From contig NZ_SBII01000012.1 of NCBI RefSeq assembly GCF_004028155.1, positions 62,001-126,000 on the forward strand: a stretch of DNA of 64,000 nt, read 5' to 3'. The translations under genes were made by a program, and so were the position numbers. Position 1 is the first letter of the stretch. Each line of letters opens with the position of its first letter. Of the stretch, positions 42,248 through 49,282 are shown one piece after another. Origin of the DNA: Flavobacterium cerinum. Its GTDB lineage: Bacteria > Bacteroidota > Bacteroidia > Flavobacteriales > Flavobacteriaceae. The notes beneath the pieces were generated by a model. That model was not told where the DNA came from and did no database searches. It was given only the letters and a program-made list of their open reading frames with translations.

Positions 42248-44392
42248 ATGAGATTATTACGACTGCTAGTCCTATTACTTGTCCTGCCTGCCTATTCACA
42301 ACAAGGCGGTATGTGGATACCATCCCTGCTTAAGGGAATGAATGAAAAAGAGATGAAGAGCCTTGGCATGAAAATGACAGCGGCAGACATTTATGATGTA
42401 AACAACTCCAGCCTTAAAGATGCCGTACCGCAATTTAACGGTGGGTGTACATCGGAAGTTATATCATCTAAAGGATTGCTATTAACAAACCACCACTGTG
42501 GTTTTGGCGAAATACAATCACATTCTACCGTAGACCACGACTATCTTACTGATGGTTTTTGGGCTATGACACAGGAGCAGGAATTACCTAACCCCGATCT
42601 TGAGGTTACTTTTATTGTACGCATAGAAGATGTTACAAATCAGGTTCTGGAAGGTGTAAGCACGCTTACTAACGAAAAAGACAAACAGAAAAAAATACAG
42701 GAGAACATTACCCGCCTTACCAATACTTTACCTAAAGAATCATGGCAGGGAAACAGCATTCGTACTTTTTATGAAGGTAACCAGTACATGCGTTTTGTAA
42801 CCGAATCGTTTACCGATGTGCGCCTTGTAGGAGCGCCGCCATCATCAATAGGGAAATTTGGATCGGATACAGACAACTGGGTCTGGCCAAGGCATACAGG
42901 AGATTTTTCTCTTTTCAGGATCTATGCAGGCAAAGACAACCGCCCTGCAAAATATTCTAAAGACAATGTACCTTATACACCTAAACATTACTTCCCTGTA
43001 TCTATTGGCGGTATAAAACAAGATGATTTTACACTTGTGTTTGGTTACCCGGGCAGAACTACAGAATATCTTCCTGCCGTTGCAGTACAGCAAATTGTAA
43101 CCTCTCTTAATCCTGCTAAAATAGAACTTAGAGATGCTGCTCTTAAAGTAGCTGACGGATTTATGCGTAAAGACAACGCTATAAAAATACAGTATGCTGC
43201 AAAATATGCAGGTATTGCTAACTATTGGAAAAAATGGATAGGCGAAACACAAGGCCTTAAAAAATCGAATGCCATAGCGATTAAAAAAGCATATGAAAAA
43301 GATTTTATGAACTGGGTTGCTAAAGCCGGAAAACAGGCAGAATATGGAAACCTTCTGTCGGATTTTGAAAAAAATTATGCCGAAATAGCTCCTTATGCTT
43401 TAAGCAGAGATTATTTCATGGAAGTAGTTTTACGTAATACTGAGCTTTTATCTATTGGATACAAACTTTACCAATTGGAGCAGGTATACAATGCCCGGGG
43501 CGAGCAATCGTTTAACGACCGTAGAAACAATACCATTGCAGCTCTTGAAGAAACGTATAAAGATTTCAACAAAAATGTAGACGAGAAAGTATTCGAACAG
43601 CTTATAGAACTGTATGCTGCAAAATCGCCAAAACAATTTTTACCAAACGAACTTGTTGGTGCTAATATAAAAACGATGACCACTGAAGTTTACGGCCAGT
43701 CTAAACTTACATCATACAGCGGTACTAAAGAATTATTAAATGGCGATGCTAAAACCGTAATGACCAAGCTGAATGAAGATAAAGGTTATAAACTTGTAAA
43801 AGCACTTGCTGAGGCATACATGAATAAAGTAGGACCTAAATATGACGAGATCAACTTAAAGATTGCAGCATTACAGCGTACTTACATGAAAGGTATACTG
43901 GAACTTAGCCCTAAAGACGCACGTATTTTCCCTGATGCTAACAGTACACTTAGGGTAACTTATGGCAAAGTAAATGGCTATGCTCCTAAAGACGCAACCT
44001 ACTATGAGCCGGTAACGTATCTTGGTGGTGTTATGGAAAAATACATCCCTGGCGATTATGAGTTTGATGTACCTCAAAAACTAATTGACCTTTATAACAA
44101 AAAGGACTACGGTCAATATGGCGAAAACGGTAAAATGCCGGTTTGCTTTATAGGTACAAACCATACTACAGGAGGAAACTCCGGAAGCCCTGCTATTGAC
44201 GCAAAAGGCAACCTTATTGGTCTTAACTTTGACCGTGTATGGGAAGGAACTATGAGTGACATTCATTATGACCCTACAATTTGCCGTAACATCATGGTAG
44301 ACATGCGTTATGTACTATTCATTATCGATAAATATGCAGGAGCTAAACGCCTTATTGACGAAATGAAAATAGTAAACGGAAAAGGAAAATAA
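42248..44392 (+). CDS. S46 family dipeptidyl peptidase, DPP11-type (Asp/Glu-specific)
   Basis: 714 residues with a signal peptide (ends PAYSQQ). S46 enzymes release dipeptides from peptides in the periplasm. The chymotrypsin-like catalytic residues are His in LLLTNHHCGFG, Asp in the region of SDTDNWVWPRHTGDF and Ser in HTTGGNSGSPAID. The specificity segment reads IGLNFDRVWEGTMSD. An Arg after FD is the hallmark of DPP11 (acidic P1), where DPP7 has Gly. TAACTTGC at 42212-42219 may be its -7 element. Confidence 0.93.
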   Translation: MRLLRLLVLLLVLPAYSQQGGMWIPSLLKGMNEKEMKSLGMKMTAADIYDVNNSSLKDAVPQFNGGCTSEVISSKGLLLTNHHCGFGEIQSHSTVDHDYLTDGFWAMTQEQELPNPDLEVTFIVRIEDVTNQVLEGVSTLTNEKDKQKKIQENITRLTNTLPKESWQGNSIRTFYEGNQYMRFVTESFTDVRLVGAPPSSIGKFGSDTDNWVWPRHTGDFSLFRIYAGKDNRPAKYSKDNVPYTPKHYFPVSIGGIKQDDFTLVFGYPGRTTEYLPAVAVQQIVTSLNPAKIELRDAALKVADGFMRKDNAIKIQYAAKYAGIANYWKKWIGETQGLKKSNAIAIKKAYEKDFMNWVAKAGKQAEYGNLLSDFEKNYAEIAPYALSRDYFMEVVLRNTELLSIGYKLYQLEQVYNARGEQSFNDRRNNTIAALEETYKDFNKNVDEKVFEQLIELYAAKSPKQFLPNELVGANIKTMTTEVYGQSKLTSYSGTKELLNGDAKTVMTKLNEDKGYKLVKALAEAYMNKVGPKYDEINLKIAALQRTYMKGILELSPKDARIFPDANSTLRVTYGKVNGYAPKDATYYEPVTYLGGVMEKYIPGDYEFDVPQKLIDLYNKKDYGQYGENGKMPVCFIGTNHTTGGNSGSPAIDAKGNLIGLNFDRVWEGTMSDIHYDPTICRNIMVDMRYVLFIIDKYAGAKRLIDEMKIVNGKGK

Positions 44393-44623
44393 TATTCCTT
44401 TGTAATAACTAAAAATATTGGGTTTGGTTTTAAAACGCTTTATTGAGAATTAGCAGAAGAGGCACGTAAGGCTTATATGATGTTAAAAATCAAAAACAAG
44501 CACTCAATCAACTGATAATCAGTTATAAAAGATTTAAAAAAAAATTCATCATAAATATTTTGTGATATTAAAAAATTTATATCTTTGCTCCGAATTAATA
44601 ATTAACCTTTATAATTTAGTAAG
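44393..44623. other. Intergenic region before the small lipoprotein
   Basis: 231 bp. It contains a 15-bp inverted repeat AACTGAT-A-ATCAGTT (44510-44524) upstream of the consensus promoter at 44559-44587. No reading frame is supported. Confidence 0.4.
44559..44587 (+). promoter_or_regulatory. Consensus promoter of the acidic lipoprotein gene
   Basis: TTTG (44559-44562), 17 nt, TATCTTTG (44580-44587) followed by C: the best match in the window to the Bacteroidetes promoter. It lies 36 bp before the ATG, so expression is probably strong. Confidence 0.75.
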
Positions 44624-44827
44624 ATGAAAAAAGTTGTTTTAAGCCTTGCATTAGTAGCTATGATGAGTGTTTCTTTTGTTTCTTGTAAAGAAACTGCTAA
44701 AGAAGAAGCTCCAGTTGAAGAAACTGTAGTTGAAGAAACTCCAGCTGTTGAAGAAACTCCTGCTGTTGATACTACTGCTGTTGAGACTGTTGAAGCTGCT
44801 ACTCCAGCTGCTGCTCCTGCTCACTAA
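44624..44827 (+). CDS. Small acidic low-complexity lipoprotein
   Basis: 67 residues. The lipoprotein signal ends at FVSC with Cys21. The mature part is a low-complexity string rich in Glu, Thr, Pro, Val and Ala, with VEETPAVEETPAV repeats, and ends APAH. A strong promoter precedes it and a terminator follows directly, so it is a monocistronic and probably abundant envelope protein. The repeat may vary between strains. Function unknown. Confidence 0.8.
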   Translation: MKKVVLSLALVAMMSVSFVSCKETAKEEAPVEETVVEETPAVEETPAVDTTAVETVEAATPAAAPAH

Positions 44828-44855
44828 GAATTAGCAAGACTAGTAAAGTATAAGA

Positions 44856-44881
44856 AGCTCCGCATTGCGGGGCTTTTTTTA
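44856..44881 (+). terminator. Hairpin terminator after the acidic lipoprotein gene
   Basis: Stem AGCTCCGC / GCGGGGCT with one G-U pair, loop ATT, followed by eight Ts. Confidence 0.83.
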
Positions 44882-45337
44882 TTTACCTGCTAGTAAATTC
44901 TACAAACAGCCCGGTTCTAAAAATTTAGGTAATTATATACCAGTTTACACTTGTTGATTGTTTTTATAACCTTTAAAATTATTTTTTCATTTTTTATAAG
45001 CTTAATATTTGTATTTAATTGATTTTGTATAACTTAGCACTATAATAGCTCAATGAGCAAATAATATTCGACTATGTACAATTTGAGTGACTAAAAAAGC
45101 CAAAAAAAGTCAGAATAAAAATACAAGGTATTTTTGGACTGAAAAGAACTATGAGACTACAATGTATACCTTTATTAAGGTATTAATTATTGTAAGTGTA
45201 ACAATTATCATGTTAAATACCGATATCGTTACAGTTATAGGATATATAACTATAACGGGACTAATGAATAAAATTTTGTATCCTAAATAGAGTTACTTAA
45301 ATATAAAGTTTAATATTTGTTCAGAGAAATCTGGAGA
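44882..45337. other. AT-rich region between a terminator and the insertion sequence
   Basis: About 455 bp, very AT-rich. It holds one weak reading frame (45087-45290). GTTTACACTT at 44942-44951 resembles the sequence GTTACACTTAAG read inward from beyond the other side of the transposase (about 46602 downward), so an element end may lie here, but no target duplication was found. Confidence 0.35.
45087..45290 (+). CDS. Possible small membrane protein
   Basis: 67 residues from a GTG start, or 42 from the ATG at 45162 (MYTFIKVLIIVSVTIIMLNT). The second part is one or two hydrophobic helices with a short basic tail (NKILYPK). I do not recognise it. No good promoter is visible and base composition does not help. 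It lies next to an insertion sequence. It may be a real small membrane peptide or a chance frame. Confidence 0.3.
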   Translation: MTKKAKKSQNKNTRYFWTEKNYETTMYTFIKVLIIVSVTIIMLNTDIVTVIGYITITGLMNKILYPK

Positions 45338-45369
45338 CAATAAAGCCCCTCACTACAGGGGCTTTATTT
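45338..45369. terminator. Bidirectional terminator at the edge of the insertion sequence genes
   Basis: 12-bp perfect stem AATAAAGCCCCT (45339-45350) / AGGGGCTTTATT (45357-45368), loop CACTAC. It overlaps the stop codon of the minus-strand gene. Confidence 0.85.
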
Positions 45370-45633
45370 ATTCTTAGGATTAAATTTAAGTGCTTTAAGC
45401 AAGAGTTTATCGAACTCTGATAGCTCCTGTTCAGGAAGTTCTAAATCTTTGAGTCTGATGCAATATACAGGCTCATTATTTTCACCTATAGGTAATGGTA
45501 TTGCTTTTGTTTCTTCTAAATCTATTGCTAATAGTTTTTGAAGGTCTTTAATACAGAAGTACCATTCACCATTAAATTCAGCTCTTTTTATGCTGTCATT
45601 TTTTAGTAAAGCCTCTTCGGTTATATTATGCAT
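45364..45633 (-). CDS. Bro-N-like companion protein of the IS1595 transposase
   Basis: 89 residues. The segment NDSIKRAEFNGEWYFCIKDL (about 12-31) resembles the start of the Bro-N domain of phage antirepressors (FNGEWYF followed by a D-x-x-x-LL helix). The rest contains PIGENNEPVYCIRLKDLELP and a helical end. It overlaps the transposase stop by 8 bp and is therefore translated with it. It may be a passenger gene or an element-encoded regulator. The Bro-N match is my reading and is moderate at best. Confidence 0.6.
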   Translation of the reverse strand: MHNITEEALLKNDSIKRAEFNGEWYFCIKDLQKLLAIDLEETKAIPLPIGENNEPVYCIRLKDLELPEQELSEFDKLLLKALKFNPKNK

Positions 45634-46552
45634 TTATAAGTTCTTTATATTTTGTTCTTATGCCAGAGTTCAAAAGTAACAAATTAAATCTTTCGCTATT
45701 TTGAACTTGTCTTAAATTATATCTGAATACAAATTCATCAACATACTTTTGCATGTGTTTTCTTGACCACCAATTATAAATACCATTATAGCTTCTTTTT
45801 AGAATGCCCCAAAACCCTTCTATTGTATTACTGTGTATTTCGGGATTATCATAAGAAACATATTGTTTTTTCCCGTGGTCGACTACATGATGGTCATACA
45901 TGCTGTGTAAGCCTCTATATGCGTGCCATTCGTCAGAAATAAGTACACTGTCTTTGGCTACATGCTGTTTTATTATAGGTTGTATTGTCTTTGCTTGTGT
46001 ATTTGGTACGACAAAAGCTCTGACATTGCCACCTCTTTCCAATAAACCAAGTACGGGAGTCTTATCTTTAAAACTTCTGCCTTGTGATTGAGCTACCTTT
46101 TTATCCTTATGTCTGTTTTTGTTTTTTCCTCCTACAAATGTTTCGTCTGCTTCAATTATACCTTCTAAAGGTTTGTCATTATCAATTCCAAAACAAGCAC
46201 GTATTCTTTGCAACATAAACCAAGCTGTTTTTTGAGTTACGTTGATTTCTTTAGAAAGTTGAATTGATGATATACCTTTCTTATAAGAACAAACAAGCCA
46301 TATAGCTAAAAACCATTTTTGCAATTCAACTTTAGTATTGTCAAACATTGTGCTTGTTTTTACATTGAAATACTTGCCAGTATTCTTACATCTGTAACGA
46401 TTGTCTTTGCATTTGTACACCTTTGACGATGGGTCAAAAGGACTAACAATACCTCTATACCATAAGATTTTCTCTAAATGGTTTATACAACTTTGCTCGT
46501 CAGGAAAAGCCTTAACGAGTTCAAGCATCGATTTAAATTCAGTTACAAACAT
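45626..46552 (-). CDS. IS1595 family transposase (ISXO2-like)
   Basis: 308 residues, apparently intact. The N-terminal zinc-ribbon-like block has CKDNRYRCKNTGKYFNVKTS. The DDE core shows EADETFVGGKNKN (first Asp), VLISDEWHAYRGL (second Asp) and HSNTIEGFWGILKRSYNGIY (Asn/Glu), as in the IS1595 ISXO2 domain. It catalyses cut-and-paste movement. No frameshift is seen, so the element could be active. Confidence 0.92.
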   Translation of the reverse strand: MFVTEFKSMLELVKAFPDEQSCINHLEKILWYRGIVSPFDPSSKVYKCKDNRYRCKNTGKYFNVKTSTMFDNTKVELQKWFLAIWLVCSYKKGISSIQLSKEINVTQKTAWFMLQRIRACFGIDNDKPLEGIIEADETFVGGKNKNRHKDKKVAQSQGRSFKDKTPVLGLLERGGNVRAFVVPNTQAKTIQPIIKQHVAKDSVLISDEWHAYRGLHSMYDHHVVDHGKKQYVSYDNPEIHSNTIEGFWGILKRSYNGIYNWWSRKHMQKYVDEFVFRYNLRQVQNSERFNLLLLNSGIRTKYKELINA

Positions 46553-46634
46553 AGAAATATAGTTATACTACAAAATTACACAAAATAACCACTTAAGTGT
46601 AACAATCTACTAATAAAAATATCTTAAATTTTAC

Positions 46635-46642
46635 TATCTTTG
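46635..46642 (+). promoter_or_regulatory. -7 promoter element of the lipoprotein operon at 46836
   Basis: TATCTTTG matches TAnnTTTG. It would place the transcript start near 46650, making a leader of about 185 nt that includes the imperfect palindrome. No TTG at the expected -33 spacing. Confidence 0.45.
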
Positions 46643-46677
46643 AATTGAAAACATATCGTACGCATACATTTATTGCC

Positions 46678-46785
46678 AGCCACAAATTACCACCCTGTTT
46701 AGCTAAACCAATAATGTATATAGTACGCCAATTTGGCGTGGCTATATCATTGGCTTTAGTGGGTTGTGGTAAACCTGTGGTGGCT
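46678..46785 (+). repeat. Large imperfect palindrome in the leader of the lipoprotein operon
   Basis: Nested complementary arms: AGCCAC/GTGGCT, TTACCAC/GTGGTAA, CTAAA/TTTAG, CCAAT/ATTGG, ATATAG/CTATAT, ACGCCA/TGGCGT around a 3-nt loop, about 35 paired positions with short bulges. A 14-nt direct repeat CACAAATTACCACC occurs at 46681-46694 (in the left arm) and at 46819-46832, just before the ATG. It could be a folded leader RNA, or a recombination or mobile-element structure. Confidence 0.6.
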
Positions 46786-46835
46786 TTGGTAGATGCCACG
46801 CTTTAATTATTAATTAATCACAAATTACCACCGTT

Positions 46836-47327
46836 ATGAGAAAAACTATTCTCCTTTTTTCAGCATTTTTAATGCTTGCTTGTTCAAGTTCAGATGACAA
46901 CAATTCAGAAGTAGTTAATCCTGAAAATGAAATCAATGTTCCAACATGGCTTACAGGTCTATACAAAGCCGACAATCTATTTTCACAATTTCCTTACCCA
47001 AAATCACACGCCTACAGCCTGAATTTTTCAACTAATGACATTGTTGTTAAGGGTGTAGCAACAAGTGAAACCAAAAGCATGAAAGCTTTTATTGATAGCT
47101 TAAAAACTATTGATAAGTTGGTATCTGTTGAAGAAACCAGTACGGCTAACACCTACAAAATCATAGTTAGTTACAAGAACACTGAAAGCCTTGCCGTTGA
47201 CCCTGACAGATTTATCTATACAATTGACCCAGTTGAAGGTGTAGCAGGAAAAATCAATGTAGAGTACTATTATGTTGAGAAAGGCAGTGCCTATGATTAT
47301 GGAACTGTAAGATATACAAAACAATAA
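46836..47327 (+). CDS. Hypothetical lipoprotein
   Basis: 163 residues. The lipoprotein signal ends LMLAC with Cys16, followed by SSSDDNN, the acidic post-Cys pattern linked to surface export in Bacteroidetes. The mature domain (about 35-163) is an alpha/beta sequence with no motif I know (NVPTWLTGLYKADNLFSQF, YYYVEKGSAYDYGTVRYTK). It is the first of three closely spaced genes; the next begins 3 bp after its stop. Confidence 0.8.
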   Translation: MRKTILLFSAFLMLACSSSDDNNSEVVNPENEINVPTWLTGLYKADNLFSQFPYPKSHAYSLNFSTNDIVVKGVATSETKSMKAFIDSLKTIDKLVSVEETSTANTYKIIVSYKNTESLAVDPDRFIYTIDPVEGVAGKINVEYYYVEKGSAYDYGTVRYTKQ

Positions 47328-47330
47328 GCT

Positions 47331-47468
47331 ATGAATATAGCTAGTAATTTTATAGCTTTACAATACCGTACAGGTTCAAGTCCTGAAACAGGTGCAATTG
47401 TAATAGGAGCGTTAATTGTAGGGGTTGTTCTCTATTACATTAATAAACGTAAAAACAAAGACAACTAA
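47331..47468 (+). CDS. Small single-pass membrane protein
   Basis: 45 residues (MNIASNFIALQYRTGSSPET, then GAIVIGALIVGVVLYYI and a basic tail NKRKNKDN). One membrane helix at about 21-37 with positive residues after it suggests the C-terminus faces the cytoplasm. It sits 3 bp after the lipoprotein gene and 10 bp before the next gene. Not recognised; the compact operon context is the main support. Confidence 0.6.
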   Translation: MNIASNFIALQYRTGSSPETGAIVIGALIVGVVLYYINKRKNKDN

Positions 47469-47478
47469 ATCAATTATT

Positions 47479-47691
47479 ATGGCGTTCAGAGACGAATTAG
47501 AAAAACAAGTTAATACAAGCCTGATTATCGCAAGCATTAAAATAAAGGCGTTAAAAAGTGTATTAACAGAAGAACAATTAAAAAAGTACAGTGAAACTAT
47601 TTCGCAGGAGAAAGTTAAAATGCAATCCGTATTGGCAGACCTCCTAACGAAAGAAGAACTTGACGAAGCTTTAAAAGCTTTAGGTGATTAG
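47479..47691 (+). CDS. Small hypothetical helical protein
   Basis: 70 residues from the ATG at 47479 (MAFRDELEKQVNTSLIIASI); a frame extension to 47425 would overlap the 45-residue gene. It is almost entirely charged amphipathic helix with heptad-like spacing (LKSVLTEEQLKKYSETISQE, LLTKEELDEALKALGD). Probably cytoplasmic and oligomeric. Third gene of the small operon, followed by a terminator. Function unknown. Confidence 0.7.
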   Translation: MAFRDELEKQVNTSLIIASIKIKALKSVLTEEQLKKYSETISQEKVKMQSVLADLLTKEELDEALKALGD

Positions 47692-47714
47692 AGTTTTTCA
47701 TAATTTCTAAGTAT

Positions 47715-47746
47715 TAAAAAAGCCACTCCAATTACGGGTGGCTTTT
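47715..47746 (+). terminator. Hairpin terminator of the three-gene lipoprotein operon
   Basis: Stem AGCCACTC / GGGTGGCT (one G-U pair) after an A-run, followed by TTTTGTTG. Confidence 0.75.
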
Positions 47747-47792
47747 GTTGTTAATAGTAATTTTCTTATATTAGCCTCATAAACAACTTATT

Positions 47793-48530
47793 ATGAAGCT
47801 TAGATTCTACCCTTTTATCCTGACAGCTATATTAGCAGTAATAAATATTTTTCTTTTGTATCGAGTTATAAACTTTGATGCTAAATACGAAGTTCTAAAT
47901 AGTACACTTCATAAAGTTTTAATCAATAAAAAACTTTCTCCTTCAGAAATTGAAATACAGAAAATCAAAGAGGAAAGTTATATAAGACAACAGGAGAGAG
48001 ATACAACTCTAATCCTTACAGTCTTTGCACTTTTCGCAGGTTTTACAGCATTTCTTACATTTAGAAGTTTCTCTTCCAAGGTAGAAGAACATACCGCTAT
48101 TATCGATAAGAAGTATGCAGACCACGAAGCCAAGAATGATGAACAGCATAGGCGTTTGAGTAAATTAGAGAATGACTTAAATTATGAAATGTACCGACTA
48201 AAAGAAATTGAAGCGGAAAAAGCATATATAGAAGAAAGATTGGAAGGATATATATTTTACAGTATTTATGCTAATTATCATATTTATACTTGCGTACAAT
48301 ATAATAAGGAACAAGGCAACTCTAAAAATGCAAAAAATTTAGTTGATAGTATAAAAATCAATTTAAAACTGATGAATACTAAAATAGATAAAGTAGAAAT
48401 AAATGAAAGCTATAGAAATGTTATAATAAGTCAAATTAATGGAATTAATGAAATTGGAGACCATGAAATATTTCAAACATTTAGTGAAATATATAGTAAA
48501 CTTGAGTTCAAATCCGAAATCCAAGTGTAA
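47793..48530 (+). CDS. Hypothetical membrane protein with coiled coil
   Basis: 245 residues. Two membrane segments (about 5-24 and 71-90) flank a charged segment. A long coiled coil follows (about 94-150: AIIDKKYADHEAKNDEQHRR, SKLENDLNYEMYRLKEIEAE) and then a helical C-terminal domain rich in Asn, Lys and Ile. Not recognised. It ends the accessory island; the two-component operon starts 74 bp downstream. Its composition is more AT-rich than that of the flanking core genes, consistent with acquisition. Confidence 0.75.
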   Translation: MKLRFYPFILTAILAVINIFLLYRVINFDAKYEVLNSTLHKVLINKKLSPSEIEIQKIKEESYIRQQERDTTLILTVFALFAGFTAFLTFRSFSSKVEEHTAIIDKKYADHEAKNDEQHRRLSKLENDLNYEMYRLKEIEAEKAYIEERLEGYIFYSIYANYHIYTCVQYNKEQGNSKNAKNLVDSIKINLKLMNTKIDKVEINESYRNVIISQINGINEIGDHEIFQTFSEIYSKLEFKSEIQV

Positions 48531-48565
48531 ACTAGTATATAGTTACCAAAATTTATTATTATAAA

Positions 48566-48586
48566 ATTCAAAATTCATTCAGAATT
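48566..48586 (+). promoter_or_regulatory. Operator A: tandem ATTCARAATT sites upstream of the response regulator
   Basis: ATTCAAAATT (48566-48575) and ATTCAGAATT (48577-48586), 11-bp period, followed by G and, 7 bp later, TAAATTGC as a -7-like element. The same geometry appears at 50577 and 54515, pointing to autoregulation. Confidence 0.7.
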
Positions 48587-48604
48587 GAATTGCTAAATTG
48601 CAGT

Positions 48605-49282
48605 ATGAAAATTTTGATAATAGAAGACGAATCAGAAATTGCTGTTAGTATTAAAGACTACTTTAAGCCTAATGGTGTACATTGTGAAATGGCCGGAAAC
48701 TACAAAGAGGCCATGGACAAGATAAATATGTATGATTACGATTGTATATTATTAGACCTCATGCTGCCTGATGGTGACGGTTTTGATATTCTAAAAGAAT
48801 TAAAACTACGCAATAAGACGGAAGGCGTAATTATTATCTCGGCCAAAGAAACACTGGACACCCGTATTGAAGGCTTTAATCTGGGAGCCGACGATTACCT
48901 TACAAAACCTTTTCACCTGTCTGAACTTCTGGTAAGGATACAGGCGCTTATCAGGCGTAAAAACTTTAAAGGCAACAATATCATTACTTTTAATGAGATA
49001 AGTATTGACATCTTTGCTAAAACAGTTACCGTAAATAACAATACCTTAGATATTACAAAAAAAGAAATCGACCTCTTATTGTTCCTGATAGGCAATGAGA
49101 ACAAAGTACTTTCTAAAGGAGCGATTGCCGAGCATCTTTCGGGCGATATGGCAGATATGCTGGACAACCATGATTTTGTATATGCCCACATAAAGAACCT
49201 AAAAAAGAAACTGAGCAAAGCGGGAAGCGGTGATTATATAAAAACCGTATATGGCTTGGGATACAAATGGCAAAATGACTAG
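48605..49282 (+). CDS. OmpR-family response regulator
   Basis: 225 residues from the ATG at 48605 (MKILIIEDESEIAVSIKDYF); an in-frame TTG 15 bp upstream lies within the promoter. Receiver residues are Glu7/Asp8, phosphoacceptor Asp51 in CILLDLMLPDGDGF and Lys101 in YLTKPF. The C-terminal winged helix contains ITKKEIDLLLFLIGN and DFVYAHIKNLKKKLSKAG. Its stop overlaps the kinase start by 8 bp. Tandem sites spaced 11 bp are what OmpR-type dimers bind, and its own promoter has such a pair. Confidence 0.93.
   Translation: MKILIIEDESEIAVSIKDYFKPNGVHCEMAGNYKEAMDKINMYDYDCILLDLMLPDGDGFDILKELKLRNKTEGVIIISAKETLDTRIEGFNLGADDYLTKPFHLSELLVRIQALIRRKNFKGNNIITFNEISIDIFAKTVTVNNNTLDITKKEIDLLLFLIGNENKVLSKGAIAEHLSGDMADMLDNHDFVYAHIKNLKKKLSKAGSGDYIKTVYGLGYKWQND

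Larger units (their letters stand above)
45364..46552 (-). mobile_element. IS1595-family insertion sequence, gene core
   Basis: Comprises a transposase gene and an overlapping downstream companion gene on the minus strand. The true ends were not fixed. The sequence CACTTAAGTGTAAC at 46590-46603 may be near one end, and GTTAC-TTAA at about 45292 or GTTTACACTT at 44942 are candidate opposite ends. No matching 8-bp target duplication was seen. Confidence 0.65.

Noticed and set aside
44942..46603. Exact ends of the IS1595 element (inverted repeats near 44942 or 45292 and near 46603)
   Set aside because: The candidate terminal repeats match only partly and neither choice gives an 8-bp target duplication.
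46593..46799. 68-residue minus-strand frame across the palindrome
   Set aside because: It is produced by the palindromic sequence and ends in the insertion-sequence flank; it has no promoter, no signal and no recognisable domain.
46648..46840. Integron attC site interpretation of the palindrome
   Set aside because: The length and bulged-stem shape fit, but I see no RYYYAAC/GTTRRRY core pair at the ends and no integrase gene in the window, so I report it only as a palindrome.
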